In this document: positions 1-9,020 of the stretch, piece by piece
Layout: every line of letters begins with the position of its first letter
How positions within the stretch are numbered: the first letter of the stretch is position 1
Source of the DNA: Agromyces atrinae
Lineage (GTDB): Bacteria > Actinomycetota > Actinomycetes > Actinomycetales > Microbacteriaceae
NCBI RefSeq assembly: GCF_013407835.1
Contig: NZ_JACCBI010000001.1
Location: forward strand, 2,604,001-2,668,000
DNA length: 64,000 nt
Direction of reading: 5' to 3'
Program-made: the position numbers and the translations under genes
The notes under the pieces: generated by a model
Told to the model about the DNA's origin: nothing
The model's input: only the letters and a program-made list of their open reading frames with translations
Databases searched by the model: none

Positions 1-950
1 CCGCCGAGATCCTCACGGGTGAGCCGCTGCCGCCCGCGCCCGAGGCGATCAACTACTTCACGCAGTGGAACATCGACCTCATCTGGCTGTTCGCGTGCGC
101 CTTCGGCATCTTCTTCTATCTCGCGGGCGTCTGGCGTCTGCGTCGTCGCGGCGACACCTGGCCGATCTACCGCACGGTGCTCTGGGTGCTCGGCCTCGTC
201 GTGCTGTTCTACCTGACCAACGGCGGCGTGAACGTCTACGAGAAGTACCTCTTCTCGGCGCACATGCTCGGCCACATGGGCCTCACGATGGCCGTGCCCG
301 TGCTGCTCGTGCCCGGAGCGCCCGTGACGCTCGCGATGCGCGCGATCAAGGCGCGGAAGGACGGCAGCCGCGGCGGCCGCGAGTGGATCCTGCTCGCCGT
401 GCACTCGAAGTTCGCGTCGATCATCGCGAATCCGCTCGTCGCCGCCGGCCTCTTCGCCGCGTCGCTCTGGATCTTCTACTACACGCCGCTCTTCCGCTGG
501 ACGATGACCGACCACATCGGGCACGAGTGGATGATCGCGCACTTCCTCATCGTCGGCTACCTGTTCGTTCAGTCGCTCATCGGCATCGACCCCGTGCCGT
601 ACCGGCTGCCGTTCCCGTTCCGACTCGTGCTGCTGCTCGGCACGATGGCTTTCCACGCGTTCTTCGGCCTCGCGATCATGGTCGGCACGGGCCTCCTGCT
701 CTCCGACTGGTACGGCGCGATGGGCTGGGGCATCGACGCGCTCGCCGATCAGCAGTTCGGCGGCGGTATCGCGTGGTCGGTCGGTGAGATCCCGACGGTC
801 GCGCTCGCGATCACGGTGGCGATCCAGTGGTCGCGGAGCGACGAGAAGGAGTCGCGCCGCCGCGACCGGCACGCCGATCGCACGGGCGAGGCCGAGCTCG
901 AGGAATACAACGCGCGCCTGCAGGCGATCTCCGACCGCGACCGGCGCTAA
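1..950 (+). CDS. Cytochrome c oxidase assembly protein, CtaG (caa3) family, 3' part
   Basis: This is the C-terminal part of a gene that begins before the window; the frame is open from base 3 to TAA at 948-950, about 315 residues. It is a polytopic membrane protein. The segment around 258-340 (HMLGHMGLTM followed by a hydrophobic stretch with GAPVTLA) matches the CtaG_caa3 signature, and later helices carry DHIGHEWMIAHF and TMAFHAFFGLAIM, whose histidines are typical of the family. The family helps deliver copper to cytochrome c oxidase. In actinobacteria this domain is often fused behind a CopD-like copper-import domain, which would lie outside the window. The tail after the last helix is charged and cytoplasmic. 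SURF1 and CtaB genes at the far end of the window serve the same oxidase. Confidence 0.88.
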   Translation, partial: AEILTGEPLPPAPEAINYFTQWNIDLIWLFACAFGIFFYLAGVWRLRRRGDTWPIYRTVLWVLGLVVLFYLTNGGVNVYEKYLFSAHMLGHMGLTMAVPVLLVPGAPVTLAMRAIKARKDGSRGGREWILLAVHSKFASIIANPLVAAGLFAASLWIFYYTPLFRWTMTDHIGHEWMIAHFLIVGYLFVQSLIGIDPVPYRLPFPFRLVLLLGTMAFHAFFGLAIMVGTGLLLSDWYGAMGWGIDALADQQFGGGIAWSVGEIPTVALAITVAIQWSRSDEKESRRRDRHADRTGEAELEEYNARLQAISDRDRR

Positions 951-1978
951 GAGCTGGGCGCCGTCGACTCGCGTTCGACGATGACGTTCGGGATGACTTC
1001 GGCGACGTCATCCAGGGCTTCGCCCCCGAGGTGCGCCATCATGCGCTCGGCCATGCGTCGCCCCGTCGCGCCGGGGTCTTGACGCACGGTCGTGAGGGTC
1101 GGGCGGATGCGGGTCGCCCAGGGTGAATCGTCGAAACCGACGACGGCGATGTCGGCGGGAACCGTGAGGCCCGCGGCGTGGATCGCGTCGATCGCTCCGG
1201 CCGCGAGGGCGTCGGACGCGGCGACGACACCGTCGATCGGCTCGCCCCGCTCGAGGAGTTCACGCATCGCGGCGGTTCCCGCCTCGACCGACCACTCAGC
1301 GGCGGCGATCGAGAGGCGGGGGTCGTAGGCGGCCCCGCGGGCGTCCACGAAGCCGCCGTGACGGAGGCGGGCGGCGGGCATGGGCGCGGGCCCGGCGATC
1401 TCGGCGAGGCGGGTGCGGCCGCTGTCGGCGAGCAGGCGTGTGATCGCCCTGCTGCCGCCGGCGTTGTCGGTGTCGACCGAGGGCAGACCGACCGGCAGCT
1501 CGGGTGCGCTCGCGGTGATCGCGGGAATGGTCGAGCGGGCGATCGCCTCGGCGACGGGGTCGTCGTCGCGCATGGCGACGAGCAGGGCGCCGTCGACGAA
1601 GCCCCCGATGATGAGATCGACGATGCGCTCGGCGGCCTCGTCGCTCTCGATGATGACGAGGAGCATCTGGTACCCCTCGGCCGAGAGGGTCTTGTTCGCG
1701 GCGGCGGCCATCGCGCTCAGGTTCGAGTCGGCGAAGAAGAACTCGCTGTACTCGCGCACGACGAACGCGACGGCACGCGTCGACTGCGTGACGAGCGAGC
1801 GGGCCGTGCGGTTAGGCGTGTAGTTGACCGAGCGGATGGCGGCCTCGATGGCTTCCGCCGAGGCCTGTGACACGTAGGCGCGCTTGTTCAGATAGCGCGA
1901 GACGGTCGCGTGCGAGATACCGGCGACCCGGGCGACGTCGTGCACGGTGGCGCGGCGTTTGGGGTTCGGTGTCGTCAT
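947..1978 (-). CDS. LacI-family transcriptional repressor
   Basis: The protein has 343 residues. The N-terminal helix-turn-helix (TVHDVARVAGISHATVSRYL, about residues 11-30) and the hinge RTARSLV are typical of LacI, followed by a periplasmic-binding-protein-like sugar sensor ending in the usual dimer segment (VVGFDDSPWATRIRPTLTTVRQD). The ATG has GGAGAG just upstream. The 3' end overlaps the convergent CtaG gene by 4 bp. It is transcribed away from the large beta-helix gene, and a perfect 16-bp palindrome lies between them, so the likely role is local repression of that gene and of itself. The ligand is unknown; a pectin- or plant-polysaccharide-derived sugar is an inference from the neighbour. 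Confidence 0.93.
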   Translation of the reverse strand: MTTPNPKRRATVHDVARVAGISHATVSRYLNKRAYVSQASAEAIEAAIRSVNYTPNRTARSLVTQSTRAVAFVVREYSEFFFADSNLSAMAAAANKTLSAEGYQMLLVIIESDEAAERIVDLIIGGFVDGALLVAMRDDDPVAEAIARSTIPAITASAPELPVGLPSVDTDNAGGSRAITRLLADSGRTRLAEIAGPAPMPAARLRHGGFVDARGAAYDPRLSIAAAEWSVEAGTAAMRELLERGEPIDGVVAASDALAAGAIDAIHAAGLTVPADIAVVGFDDSPWATRIRPTLTTVRQDPGATGRRMAERMMAHLGGEALDDVAEVIPNVIVERESTAPSS

Positions 1979-2057
1979 CTCTCCGGCTTTCGTGAGGCTA
2001 GCGGCCAGAGTCTACGGCAGTGCGTTTCGCGCACCTGTGTTAGTCTCTGGCTCACGA

Positions 2058-2073
2058 CTGTACACGTGTACAG
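2058..2073. promoter_or_regulatory. LacI-type operator between regulator and beta-helix gene
   Basis: CTGTACACGTGTACAG is a perfect 16-bp palindrome with the central CG typical of LacI-family operators. It lies 53 bases before the beta-helix start and 79 bases before the LacI start, so it can control both. The link to the adjacent LacI is inferred from position. Confidence 0.75.
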
Positions 2074-2126
2074 AGACGGCGCTCGAACGCCGACGCGATG
2101 ACGAAGAACTCGATGTGGAGGTCTAC

Positions 2127-5100
2127 ATGGACAGGGAACGCCTGCGAACGGATCGGTCGCCGCGTGCGGCCGGGCGAGTCAAACTCGCCGCACTGGCAGG
2201 GGCGATAGTGATGCTCGCGGGAGCGGCATCGTGGGCCGGAGCAGCTCCGGCATTCGCCGAGCCGGCCGTTTCAGACGCGAACGCGGCGTACCACTTCGTG
2301 GACTGCGCGGCACCGGGTGGCGGCGACGGAAGCATCGATGCTCCGTGGAATTCGCTCACCGCCGTCGCGAACCACGGCTTCGAGCCGGGCGATCGCATCC
2401 TCTTCCAGCGTGGATCGACGTGCCGTGGCGCGCTCACCACCACGGGCAGCGGCACCGCCGACGCGCCCATTGTCATCGACGCCTACGGCGACATCGAGGC
2501 CGGCCTCCCCGTCATCGCGGGCGGCGGCGTGCGCGACACCATCCTGCTGAAGAACCAGCAGCACTGGGAGATCCGCAACCTCGAGATCACCAACACCGAC
2601 ACGTCGAACCCCTACACGCAGGCCCGTCGCGGCGTCACCGTGCTGAACGTCGACCAGGGTCAGCTCAGCCACATCCGTCTCGAGAACCTCTACATCCACG
2701 ACGTCTACGGCGAGGGCAAGAAGGACCTGGGCGGCTCCGGCGCGATCCAGCTCGAGGTCGACACCCTCGACGGCTCGACCCGCTCGTGGTTCGACGACGT
2801 CGTCATCTCGAACAACCGCATCGAGAACGTCAACCGCTCGGGCATCAACATGTCGACTGTGTGGAAGTGCCGCGCCGAGATGGCCTGGGACTCGCCCTGC
2901 GACCCGCGCCAGCCGAGCGCCCGCCCCTTCACCCCGTCGACCGGCCTCATGATCCGCGGCAACTCGCTCAGCGGCGTCGGCGGCGACGGCATCGTCGTGC
3001 AGATGAACGACGGCGCGATCGTCGAGTCGAACTACCTCGAAGACGGCTCCAACCGCGACAACTCGCACAACGCCGGCATCTGGGTGTGGAACTCCGACAA
3101 CACGCTCTTCCAGTACAACGTCGTCACGAACTCGCAGAAGATCAACCAGAACGACGGCACCGCGTGGGACGCCGACTACGGCTCCCGCAACACCGTCTTC
3201 CAGTACAACCTGAGCTACGACAACGCCGGTGGCGGCATGTTCTACTGCGGCTGCGGCAACTGGAAGATCGAAGGTCTCGGCTTCGCGACCGACGCGACCT
3301 ACCGCTACAACATCTCCGTCGGTGACGGCATCGCGGCCGAGCTCGCGAACATCCCCGGCAACGTCAACACCGAGCGCTTCCAGTTCCTCTCGGGCGTGAC
3401 CGACTCGTCGTCGTACAACAACACGATCGTCATCCCGACGGCCGCGCGCGAGGGCCAGTACAAGCTCAACGGCACGAACGACACCGGCAACGGACTGCTG
3501 CTCGCGAACAACCTCTTCGTCACGTCGAAGGAGATCGCTCCCGACACCTACGACTCGGCGACGAACGTGCTCACGTGGCTCAACAACGCCTTCTCGGGGC
3601 CCGCCTCGAACTGGCCCGCGGGAACCGGCAACGTCGAGGTGGGTGAGCAGCTGCTGACGGATGTCGGTGGCGAGAGCACCCTCGAGGCCTTCCGTTCGAC
3701 GGCGGAGACGCTCGCGAACGCGGGGCAGATCATCGCCCCGGCCGGCACGTACGACATCCAGGGCAACCCGGTCGTCTCGAGCTGCGCCCCCGACATCGGA
3801 GCGTTCCAGTTCTCAGGCGCGGGCGACGACTGCGCCGCCGCGTGGAACGACCGCGTCGTTCCCGCCGGCGACGCCGTCGAGATCCCCGTCCGCGCCAACG
3901 CGACGCTCCGCGTCTCGGGCACGACGACCGGAACCCTCTCGGTCACGAACGCCGCGGGCCTCGCCCACGTCGCGACGGATGACGGCGACGGAACGGTCTC
4001 GGCCATCGTGCGCACCTCGACGGATGCCGCACCCGTGCTCACCGTGCAGTGCGACGCCGGCTGCGAGGGCGTCTCGGTCACCGACGCGAGCGACGACATG
4101 ATCGACGGCTCGTTCGAGTCGAAGAAGAACTCGCCCTGGTACCTCGACCCGTGGAACAGCTGGGCGAGCCCGTGGAGTGGCACGCAGAACCAGCGCAACC
4201 GTCAGGTCGCCGAGCTGCGCACCACGACGACGGTCGCCGCCGGCACCCTCGGTGCCCGTGTCACGGCCGCCGAGCCGCGTCTCGCGCAGGACAACATCCC
4301 CGTGCAGGCGGGCGGCGAGTACCGCATCTCCGCGTGGGTTCGCGGTGCCGATGTCTCCGCTCCGGTGACGGTGACGCTCCGCCCGTTCGTCGACAACGTC
4401 GTGGTCAACGCTCCGTTCGAGGAGTTCACCGTCGCGGGCGGCGACCTCGTCGCACTCGACGAACGCTTCACGATGCCGGCCGACGTCGACGCCGTGTCCA
4501 TCCTCATCACGCAGGCGGGTCTGTCGGGTGGCGCCGAGGCGCACCTCGACAACCTCACCCTGACGCGTGCCGACTCGGCTCCGGCCGTGACGCGTGCACC
4601 GGTCGACGTGACCGTCACCGAGGGTGACGTCGCCGCGTTCCTGGCGAACTTCAGCGGCAACGACGTTCCCGCCGTCGAGTGGCAGCGTCTCGTCGACGAT
4701 GAGTGGCAGCCCGTGAGTGCTGAGCGCTGGGGTGGCTCGACGACCGTCATCCGCACCGATCGTCTCGCTCTCGACGCCGTGACCCTCGCCGATTCGGGTG
4801 CGCAGTTCCGTGCCGTCGCGGCGAACTCGTCGGGCACGGCAGCGACCGAGCCCGTGACGCTCACCGTGGTGGCGGCCCCCGTGGCCCCGACCGCGACCGT
4901 CGAGGCACCGGAGTTCGTCGTCGCGGGTGCCGAGGCTGCGGCCACGGCGACCGTCGCCGGTGCACCCGCACCGACCGTGCAGTGGCAGCGTTCGGCCGAT
5001 GGTGAGTCGTGGACCGACATCGCCGACGCGACCGACGTGACGCTCGACCTCTCGGCGATCGGTGAGGCCGGAGACGTCGTGCACCTGCGCGCCGTCGCGA

Positions 5101-5735
5101 CGAACGCCTTCGGCTCGGTCGAGAGCGCTCCCGTCGTCGTCACCGTGCTCGGCGCGGCGAGCCTCACCGTGTCGCCCGAGAGCGCCGCGGCCGGCTCCGA
5201 CGTGACCGTCACGGGAACGGGCGCACGCCCGGGCGATGAGGTCACCGTCGCGATCGCGACCGCCGACGAGGCACGCGTCGCCGCGGCCGCCGCAGCGACG
5301 ACGACCGCGGATGACGCGGGCTCGTTCGAGCTCACGCTCGCGATTCCTGCCGACGCCGTGCTCGGAGCGACCGAGCTCGTCGCCACCGGTGCCGCGAGCG
5401 GCGAGATCGCGCGTGCCGCGTTCGAGATCGTCGCGGCCGAGCCCGGTGAGCCCGGTGAGCCCGGAGAACCTGGCGAGCCCGGCGAGCCCGGCGAGCCCGG
5501 TGAACCCGGTGAACCCGGTGAACCGAGCGAGCCCGGCGAGCCCGGCACGCCCGGCCCGGGTCAGCCCGGTCAGCCGAACGACGGCGGAACGACGCCCGGC
5601 GGATCGCAGCCCGGTTCGCCGCTCGCGACCGCGGGTGCCGAGGTGATGCCGTACCTCGGTGCTGCACTCCTCGCCCTGCTCGCCGGAGGTCTCCTCGTGC
5701 TGCTGCGTCGCCGCCGCACGTCGACCACCGACTGA
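2127..5735 (+). CDS. Secreted, wall-anchored right-handed beta-helix protein (polysaccharide-active)
   Basis: The ATG at 2127 gives 1202 residues; it is preceded by GGAGG at good spacing, and upstream in-frame codons would read through the operator. Residues 1-44 are a signal peptide ending AFA before EPAV. Residues about 50-560 resemble parallel beta-helix (pectate-lyase-like) proteins, with repeated short N/G-rich strands and NNRIENV, SNYLEDG and QYNVVTN-type rungs. About 655-820 looks like a CBM4/9-like carbohydrate-binding module. Two Ig-like domains follow (about 825-1010) and another beta-sandwich (about 1011-1104). An (EPG)n spacer, LATAG at 1166-1170, a hydrophobic helix and RRRR end the protein, a sortase-type anchor. 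Enzyme class (lyase or hydrolase) cannot be decided from the sequence. Expression is probably controlled by the divergent LacI. Confidence 0.85.
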   Translation: MDRERLRTDRSPRAAGRVKLAALAGAIVMLAGAASWAGAAPAFAEPAVSDANAAYHFVDCAAPGGGDGSIDAPWNSLTAVANHGFEPGDRILFQRGSTCRGALTTTGSGTADAPIVIDAYGDIEAGLPVIAGGGVRDTILLKNQQHWEIRNLEITNTDTSNPYTQARRGVTVLNVDQGQLSHIRLENLYIHDVYGEGKKDLGGSGAIQLEVDTLDGSTRSWFDDVVISNNRIENVNRSGINMSTVWKCRAEMAWDSPCDPRQPSARPFTPSTGLMIRGNSLSGVGGDGIVVQMNDGAIVESNYLEDGSNRDNSHNAGIWVWNSDNTLFQYNVVTNSQKINQNDGTAWDADYGSRNTVFQYNLSYDNAGGGMFYCGCGNWKIEGLGFATDATYRYNISVGDGIAAELANIPGNVNTERFQFLSGVTDSSSYNNTIVIPTAAREGQYKLNGTNDTGNGLLLANNLFVTSKEIAPDTYDSATNVLTWLNNAFSGPASNWPAGTGNVEVGEQLLTDVGGESTLEAFRSTAETLANAGQIIAPAGTYDIQGNPVVSSCAPDIGAFQFSGAGDDCAAAWNDRVVPAGDAVEIPVRANATLRVSGTTTGTLSVTNAAGLAHVATDDGDGTVSAIVRTSTDAAPVLTVQCDAGCEGVSVTDASDDMIDGSFESKKNSPWYLDPWNSWASPWSGTQNQRNRQVAELRTTTTVAAGTLGARVTAAEPRLAQDNIPVQAGGEYRISAWVRGADVSAPVTVTLRPFVDNVVVNAPFEEFTVAGGDLVALDERFTMPADVDAVSILITQAGLSGGAEAHLDNLTLTRADSAPAVTRAPVDVTVTEGDVAAFLANFSGNDVPAVEWQRLVDDEWQPVSAERWGGSTTVIRTDRLALDAVTLADSGAQFRAVAANSSGTAATEPVTLTVVAAPVAPTATVEAPEFVVAGAEAAATATVAGAPAPTVQWQRSADGESWTDIADATDVTLDLSAIGEAGDVVHLRAVATNAFGSVESAPVVVTVLGAASLTVSPESAAAGSDVTVTGTGARPGDEVTVAIATADEARVAAAAAATTTADDAGSFELTLAIPADAVLGATELVATGAASGEIARAAFEIVAAEPGEPGEPGEPGEPGEPGEPGEPGEPGEPSEPGEPGTPGPGQPGQPNDGGTTPGGSQPGSPLATAGAEVMPYLGAALLALLAGGLLVLLRRRRTSTTD
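5439..5546 (+). repeat. 9-bp coding tandem repeat encoding (Glu-Pro-Gly)n
   Basis: Twelve consecutive 9-base units of the form GAGCCCGGT encode nine EPG units, one EPS and two more EPG. This is an extended proline/glycine-rich wall-spanning spacer just before the sorting signal. Third positions vary between units, so the repeat is kept at protein level. Confidence 0.9.
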
Positions 5736-5752
5736 CACCCGGCACTCCCTGA

Positions 5753-5789
5753 GCGGGGATCGCGCATGCTTCGGCGGCGCGGTCCCCGC
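5753..5789 (+). terminator. Hairpin terminator after the beta-helix gene
   Basis: GCGGGGATCGCGC pairs with GCGCGGTCCCCGC across an 11-base loop, with a single G-U pair in 13. It starts 17 bases after the stop codon. No T-run follows, as is common in high-GC actinobacteria. Confidence 0.6.
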
Positions 5790-6043
5790 TTCGCTGTGCG
5801 CCGTGTTCCACCGGCCCCAGGCATCCCCCACCCCCAGACATCCCGCGGGAAGTGCCGGCCTTCGTAGGGGAACGGGTCGTGTGTAGGCCCACGCCGCTTC
5901 GAATCGCCTACACAGCGGCCGAAAGCCTACAAACGCTGGGGTGGCGACCGGGAGTGGGGTGCGGCGCGGGGGCAGCGCCGGGGTGCGGCGCGAGGGTGCG
6001 GCGCGAGGGTGCGGCGAGGGCGCACAGCCCCGGATGCCGGTGG
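5790..6043. other. Gene-free stretch with short G-rich tandem repeat
   Basis: Together with the terminator this fills the 308 bases between the convergent genes ending at 5735 and 6044. I see no coding signal. At 5981-6017 the unit GGGTGCGGCGCGA occurs twice and a shorter third copy follows; a related sequence begins near 5957. No promoter is expected between convergent genes. Confidence 0.5.
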
Positions 6044-7093
6044 CTAGGTGATCTCGATGGCGAGGGAGACGCCGTCGGGCTTGATGCGCACGGTGAGACC
6101 CATGACGATGGGGCGGTCTTCCTCGAGCTGCTCGATGTCGCCGTCGAAGAGCGACTGCACCTCGACAGAGATGTGGGCGGTGCCCTCGGTCGCGGGCATG
6201 ACGAAGGCGTCCTCGCCGGGGGTGAGGGTTACGACGGGGTTGGTGACGATCGTCCAGACGGGTTCGCTGCGGATGCGGTCGTCGATCGCGATGCCGAACG
6301 GGCACCCGGCGGGCTGCAGAACCTGCTGCGTCGTGCACTGCGCGAGGTACTCGTCGATCTCGGACTGCACCTGCGACACGAACTCGGTGGTCGGCTGCAG
6401 GTCGATGATCGCCTCGGAGGGCTCGCCGACGGCGACGGAGAGGTCGACGGGTGCGGCCTTGAGCAGCGTCGACTCGTAGCCGAGCTCGTATTCGGCGGGG
6501 GCGACGACGAGATACGGCGCCGACTGCGAGAACGCCTTGAGTTCATCGCCCGACTTCGTCGCCCGGGTGTCGAGGTCGAGCGATCCGACTGAGAAGAGTG
6601 CGCCGTGCTGCACGGTGACGTTGATGACGCTGAGCGGGCTCTCGGTGAACGACCAGCTGTCGAGCACGCCCCACAGGCGTTCGAGGGGGCTCACGGTGAA
6701 GGTCGACTCGGTGATCGATGACCCGAGGCGGTAGCTCGCCGTGACGGTGTGGTCGCCGTTCTCCTCCGCGACGTCGCTCACGATGCGGACGTCCTTCGGG
6801 CCCGTCGAGATGACACCCGCGCGCAGCATGGCGACGGAGGTGTCGGCGGGCAGGCCGCGCTCCTCGAGCTCGGCGTCGGAGAGCGCGACGCCGGGGATCT
6901 CGAGGATCTGGCTGATCTGGTCGCGTGAGATGGCCTCGAGGTAGCGCTGCACGAACATCGACGATCCGTAGACCGTCATGTTGAGAGCGCCGATCGTGGC
7001 GATGAAGGCGCCGACGAGCACGAGGGTGAGTGCGCTCCAGCCGACGATCGGCAGCGCGAGTGATCGCTTGACCCTGCTCTCCCCGCTCTGCAC
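6044..7093 (-). CDS. Membrane-anchored hypothetical protein
   Basis: The protein has 349 residues with a GTG start. One transmembrane helix lies at about 15-37 (LPIVGWSALTLVLVGAFIATIGALN), with a short basic N-terminus inside, so most of the protein is extracytoplasmic. The rest is beta-rich and contains two cysteines close together (CTTQQVLQPAGCPFG, about 265-279) that could form a disulfide. No enzyme motif was found; conserved hypothetical proteins of this layout are common in Microbacteriaceae. The start is supported by TAGAAT six bases upstream, which fits a leaderless transcript. It is divergent from the helicase gene. Confidence 0.75.
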   Translation of the reverse strand: MQSGESRVKRSLALPIVGWSALTLVLVGAFIATIGALNMTVYGSSMFVQRYLEAISRDQISQILEIPGVALSDAELEERGLPADTSVAMLRAGVISTGPKDVRIVSDVAEENGDHTVTASYRLGSSITESTFTVSPLERLWGVLDSWSFTESPLSVINVTVQHGALFSVGSLDLDTRATKSGDELKAFSQSAPYLVVAPAEYELGYESTLLKAAPVDLSVAVGEPSEAIIDLQPTTEFVSQVQSEIDEYLAQCTTQQVLQPAGCPFGIAIDDRIRSEPVWTIVTNPVVTLTPGEDAFVMPATEGTAHISVEVQSLFDGDIEQLEEDRPIVMGLTVRIKPDGVSLAIEIT

Positions 7094-7099
7094 GCCACA

Positions 7100-7105
7100 A
7101 TTCTA
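7100..7105 (-). promoter_or_regulatory. -10 box for leaderless transcript of the membrane protein
   Basis: On the minus strand TAGAAT ends six bases before the GTG at 7093, so transcription would begin at or next to the start codon. No ribosome binding site is visible, which supports a leaderless message. Confidence 0.6.
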
Positions 7106-7151
7106 GGCGGACGGCCCTGTGAAGAGCCGAGGCGGCGGCCCGGGGGCCTCG

Positions 7152-7157
7152 TAGAAT
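7152..7157 (+). promoter_or_regulatory. -10 box for leaderless helicase transcript
   Basis: TAGAAT ends eight bases before the ATG at 7166, and no Shine-Dalgarno sequence is present in the gap. The divergent gene at 7093 has the same hexamer. Confidence 0.6.
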
Positions 7158-7165
7158 CGACAGCG

Positions 7166-8476
7166 ATGACCTCCGTGACTCTGACTCCCGAGCAGGCCGC
7201 TGTCTTCGCGGCCATCGAGGGCACGCGCGAGCACGTCTTCGTGACCGGCCGCGCCGGTACGGGTAAGTCGACGCTCCTGAACCACCTCAACTGGAACACG
7301 TCGAAGCAGATCGTCATCTGCGCCCCCACGGGCGTCGCGGCGCTCAACGTCGGCGGCCAGACGATCCACTCGCTCTTCCGTCTGCCGATCGGTCTCATCG
7401 CCGACCACGAGATCGAGCAGAACGACGCGGTCAAGAAGATCCTCAACGCGATGGACACCCTCGTGATCGACGAGGTGTCGATGGTCAACGCCGACCTCGT
7501 CGATGCGATCGACCGGTCGCTCCGCCAGGCCCGCCAGCGCAAGAACGAGCCGTTCGGCGGCGTGCAGGTCGTGCTCTTCGGCGATCCGTACCAACTCGCT
7601 CCCGTGCCCGGAGACCAGGCCGAGCGCGCCTACTTCGCCGATTCGTACCGCTCGATGTGGTTCTTCGACGCGCGCGTGTGGGCCGAGACGGGCCTCCGCA
7701 TCTTCGAGCTCGGGCAGATCCACCGCCAGAAGGACCGCACGTTCACGCACATGCTGAACGCCGTGCGGCACGGGCAGGTCACGGCCGAGATCGGCGGGCA
7801 CCTGAACGCCGTCGGCGGTCGCCGTCCGCTTCCCGAGAGCGGTGCGATCACGCTCGCGACGCGCAACGACTCGGTCAACCGCATCAACGCGGCGGCTCTC
7901 CGCCGGCTGCCGGGCAAGTCGAAGTCGAACCCCGCCGACATCGCGGGCGACTTCGGAGGCCGCGCGTACCCGGCCGACGAGAAGCTCGAGCTCAAGCTCG
8001 GCGCCCAGGTCATGTTCCTGCGGAACGACACGGGCTCCCCCGGCGAGCCGCCCCGCTGGGTGAACGGCACGATCGGCGAGATCACGCGCCTCGACCGCAT
8101 CGTGAAGGTCGCGATCGACGGCGAGGAGCACGAGGTCGAGCCGGCCACCTGGGAGAAGCACAAGTACACGTGGAACTCGGCGCAGAAGAAGCTGACGAAG
8201 GACATCGTCGCCGAGTTCACGCAGTATCCGCTGCGTCTCGCGTGGGCCGTCACGATCCACAAGTCGCAGGGCGCGAGCTACGACACCGCGATCATCGACC
8301 TCGGCCAGCGGGTGTTCAGCCCGGGCCAGACGTACGTCGCGCTCAGCCGGCTCACGTCGCTCGAGGGCCTCTACCTCGAGCGGCCGCTGCGGCCGAGCGA
8401 CATCATCGTCGACGAGAACGTCGAGAGGTTCATGTCGCTCGCCGAGCGCGAGATCGCTGAACTGCCCGCACCCTGA
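7166..8476 (+). CDS. PIF1/RecD-like ATP-dependent DNA helicase
   Basis: The protein has 436 residues. Walker A is GRAGTGKST (28-36), Walker B is LVIDEVSM (about 94-101), and motif III is LFGDPYQLAPV. A UvrD-like C-terminal part carries TIHKSQGASYD (motif V) and YVALSRLTSLEGLYL (motif VI). These are the superfamily 1B motifs of PIF1 and RecD-type 5'-3' helicases. The length is that of the small actinobacterial single-chain proteins rather than of RecD within RecBCD, and no recB or recC is nearby. A role in replication or repair of difficult DNA structures is inferred from the family. It starts without a leader and ends inside a hairpin terminator. Confidence 0.9.
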   Translation: MTSVTLTPEQAAVFAAIEGTREHVFVTGRAGTGKSTLLNHLNWNTSKQIVICAPTGVAALNVGGQTIHSLFRLPIGLIADHEIEQNDAVKKILNAMDTLVIDEVSMVNADLVDAIDRSLRQARQRKNEPFGGVQVVLFGDPYQLAPVPGDQAERAYFADSYRSMWFFDARVWAETGLRIFELGQIHRQKDRTFTHMLNAVRHGQVTAEIGGHLNAVGGRRPLPESGAITLATRNDSVNRINAAALRRLPGKSKSNPADIAGDFGGRAYPADEKLELKLGAQVMFLRNDTGSPGEPPRWVNGTIGEITRLDRIVKVAIDGEEHEVEPATWEKHKYTWNSAQKKLTKDIVAEFTQYPLRLAWAVTIHKSQGASYDTAIIDLGQRVFSPGQTYVALSRLTSLEGLYLERPLRPSDIIVDENVERFMSLAEREIAELPAP

Positions 8477-8489
8477 CGGGTACGGGCAG
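8462..8489. terminator. Hairpin terminator overlapping the helicase stop
   Basis: CTGCCCG pairs with CGGGCAG around an inner CCC-TGAC-GGG stem, and the helicase stop codon lies in the loop. It sits between convergent genes and can serve both directions. Confidence 0.6.
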
Positions 8490-8497
8490 TCGCGAGG

Positions 8498-9001
8498 TCA
8501 GTGTCCGGAGTGCACGTCGCCGTGCAGCTGACCGTGCGGAACGGCGAGGCCTCCCGCTTCGGTGAGTGCGAGCGCCGGGGTCGCGATGCCCGAGGCGATG
8601 AGGCCGCCGAGCACGAGGCCCGCGATCGCGCGGCCCGGGCCGACCTCCCGACGCGTCGCGCCGGAACGGTCGCGCCGCAGGGCGAGAGCCGCCGACGCCG
8701 CGATCACGACGTTGAAGACGGATGCCGCGAGCAGAGGGATGACGGGCACACCGTCATCCGCCGTCAGGGCCGCGAGTGCGGCGAGGATCGGAAGGATCGC
8801 GGATGCCGCGAGCGTCGTGCGGGGCAGGATCACGCGCCCCGCACGGAGGGACAGGATTCCCCACGCGAGCTCGGCGAGCCCGGCGAGGAGGAAGAGGACG
8901 AGGAGCAGGGGAACACCCTCGCCGCCGGCCACCCCGGCGGCGAGGGCGAAATGCACCAGTGCTGCTCCTAATGCTGCGATGGAGGGCCAGCTTCTGGTCA
9001 T
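8498..9001 (-). CDS. Small integral membrane protein with His-rich tail
   Basis: The protein has 167 residues with about four or five hydrophobic helices (roughly 5-25, 29-50, 61-81, 87-107, 127-147). The last 15 residues (VPHGQLHGDVHSGH) contain four histidines and two acidic residues, a possible metal-binding tail. I do not recognise a named family. It lies 19 bases downstream of the DUF4383 gene on the same strand, so the two are probably cotranscribed. Confidence 0.7.
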   Translation of the reverse strand: MTRSWPSIAALGAALVHFALAAGVAGGEGVPLLLVLFLLAGLAELAWGILSLRAGRVILPRTTLAASAILPILAALAALTADDGVPVIPLLAASVFNVVIAASAALALRRDRSGATRREVGPGRAIAGLVLGGLIASGIATPALALTEAGGLAVPHGQLHGDVHSGH

Positions 9002-9020
9002 GAGCGAGTTCCCCCGTCGC

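Noticed and set aside
5439..5546. EPG repeats as a collagen-like triple helix domain
   Set aside because: The block is short (12 triplets), has Glu rather than a collagen-like mix, and sits directly before the sorting signal, as wall spacers do.
3813..6338. A long minus-strand open frame (841 codons) opposite the beta-helix gene
   Set aside because: Its product is arginine-rich low-complexity sequence, a by-product of G/C third positions on the other strand; the plus-strand protein has a signal peptide, domains and anchor.
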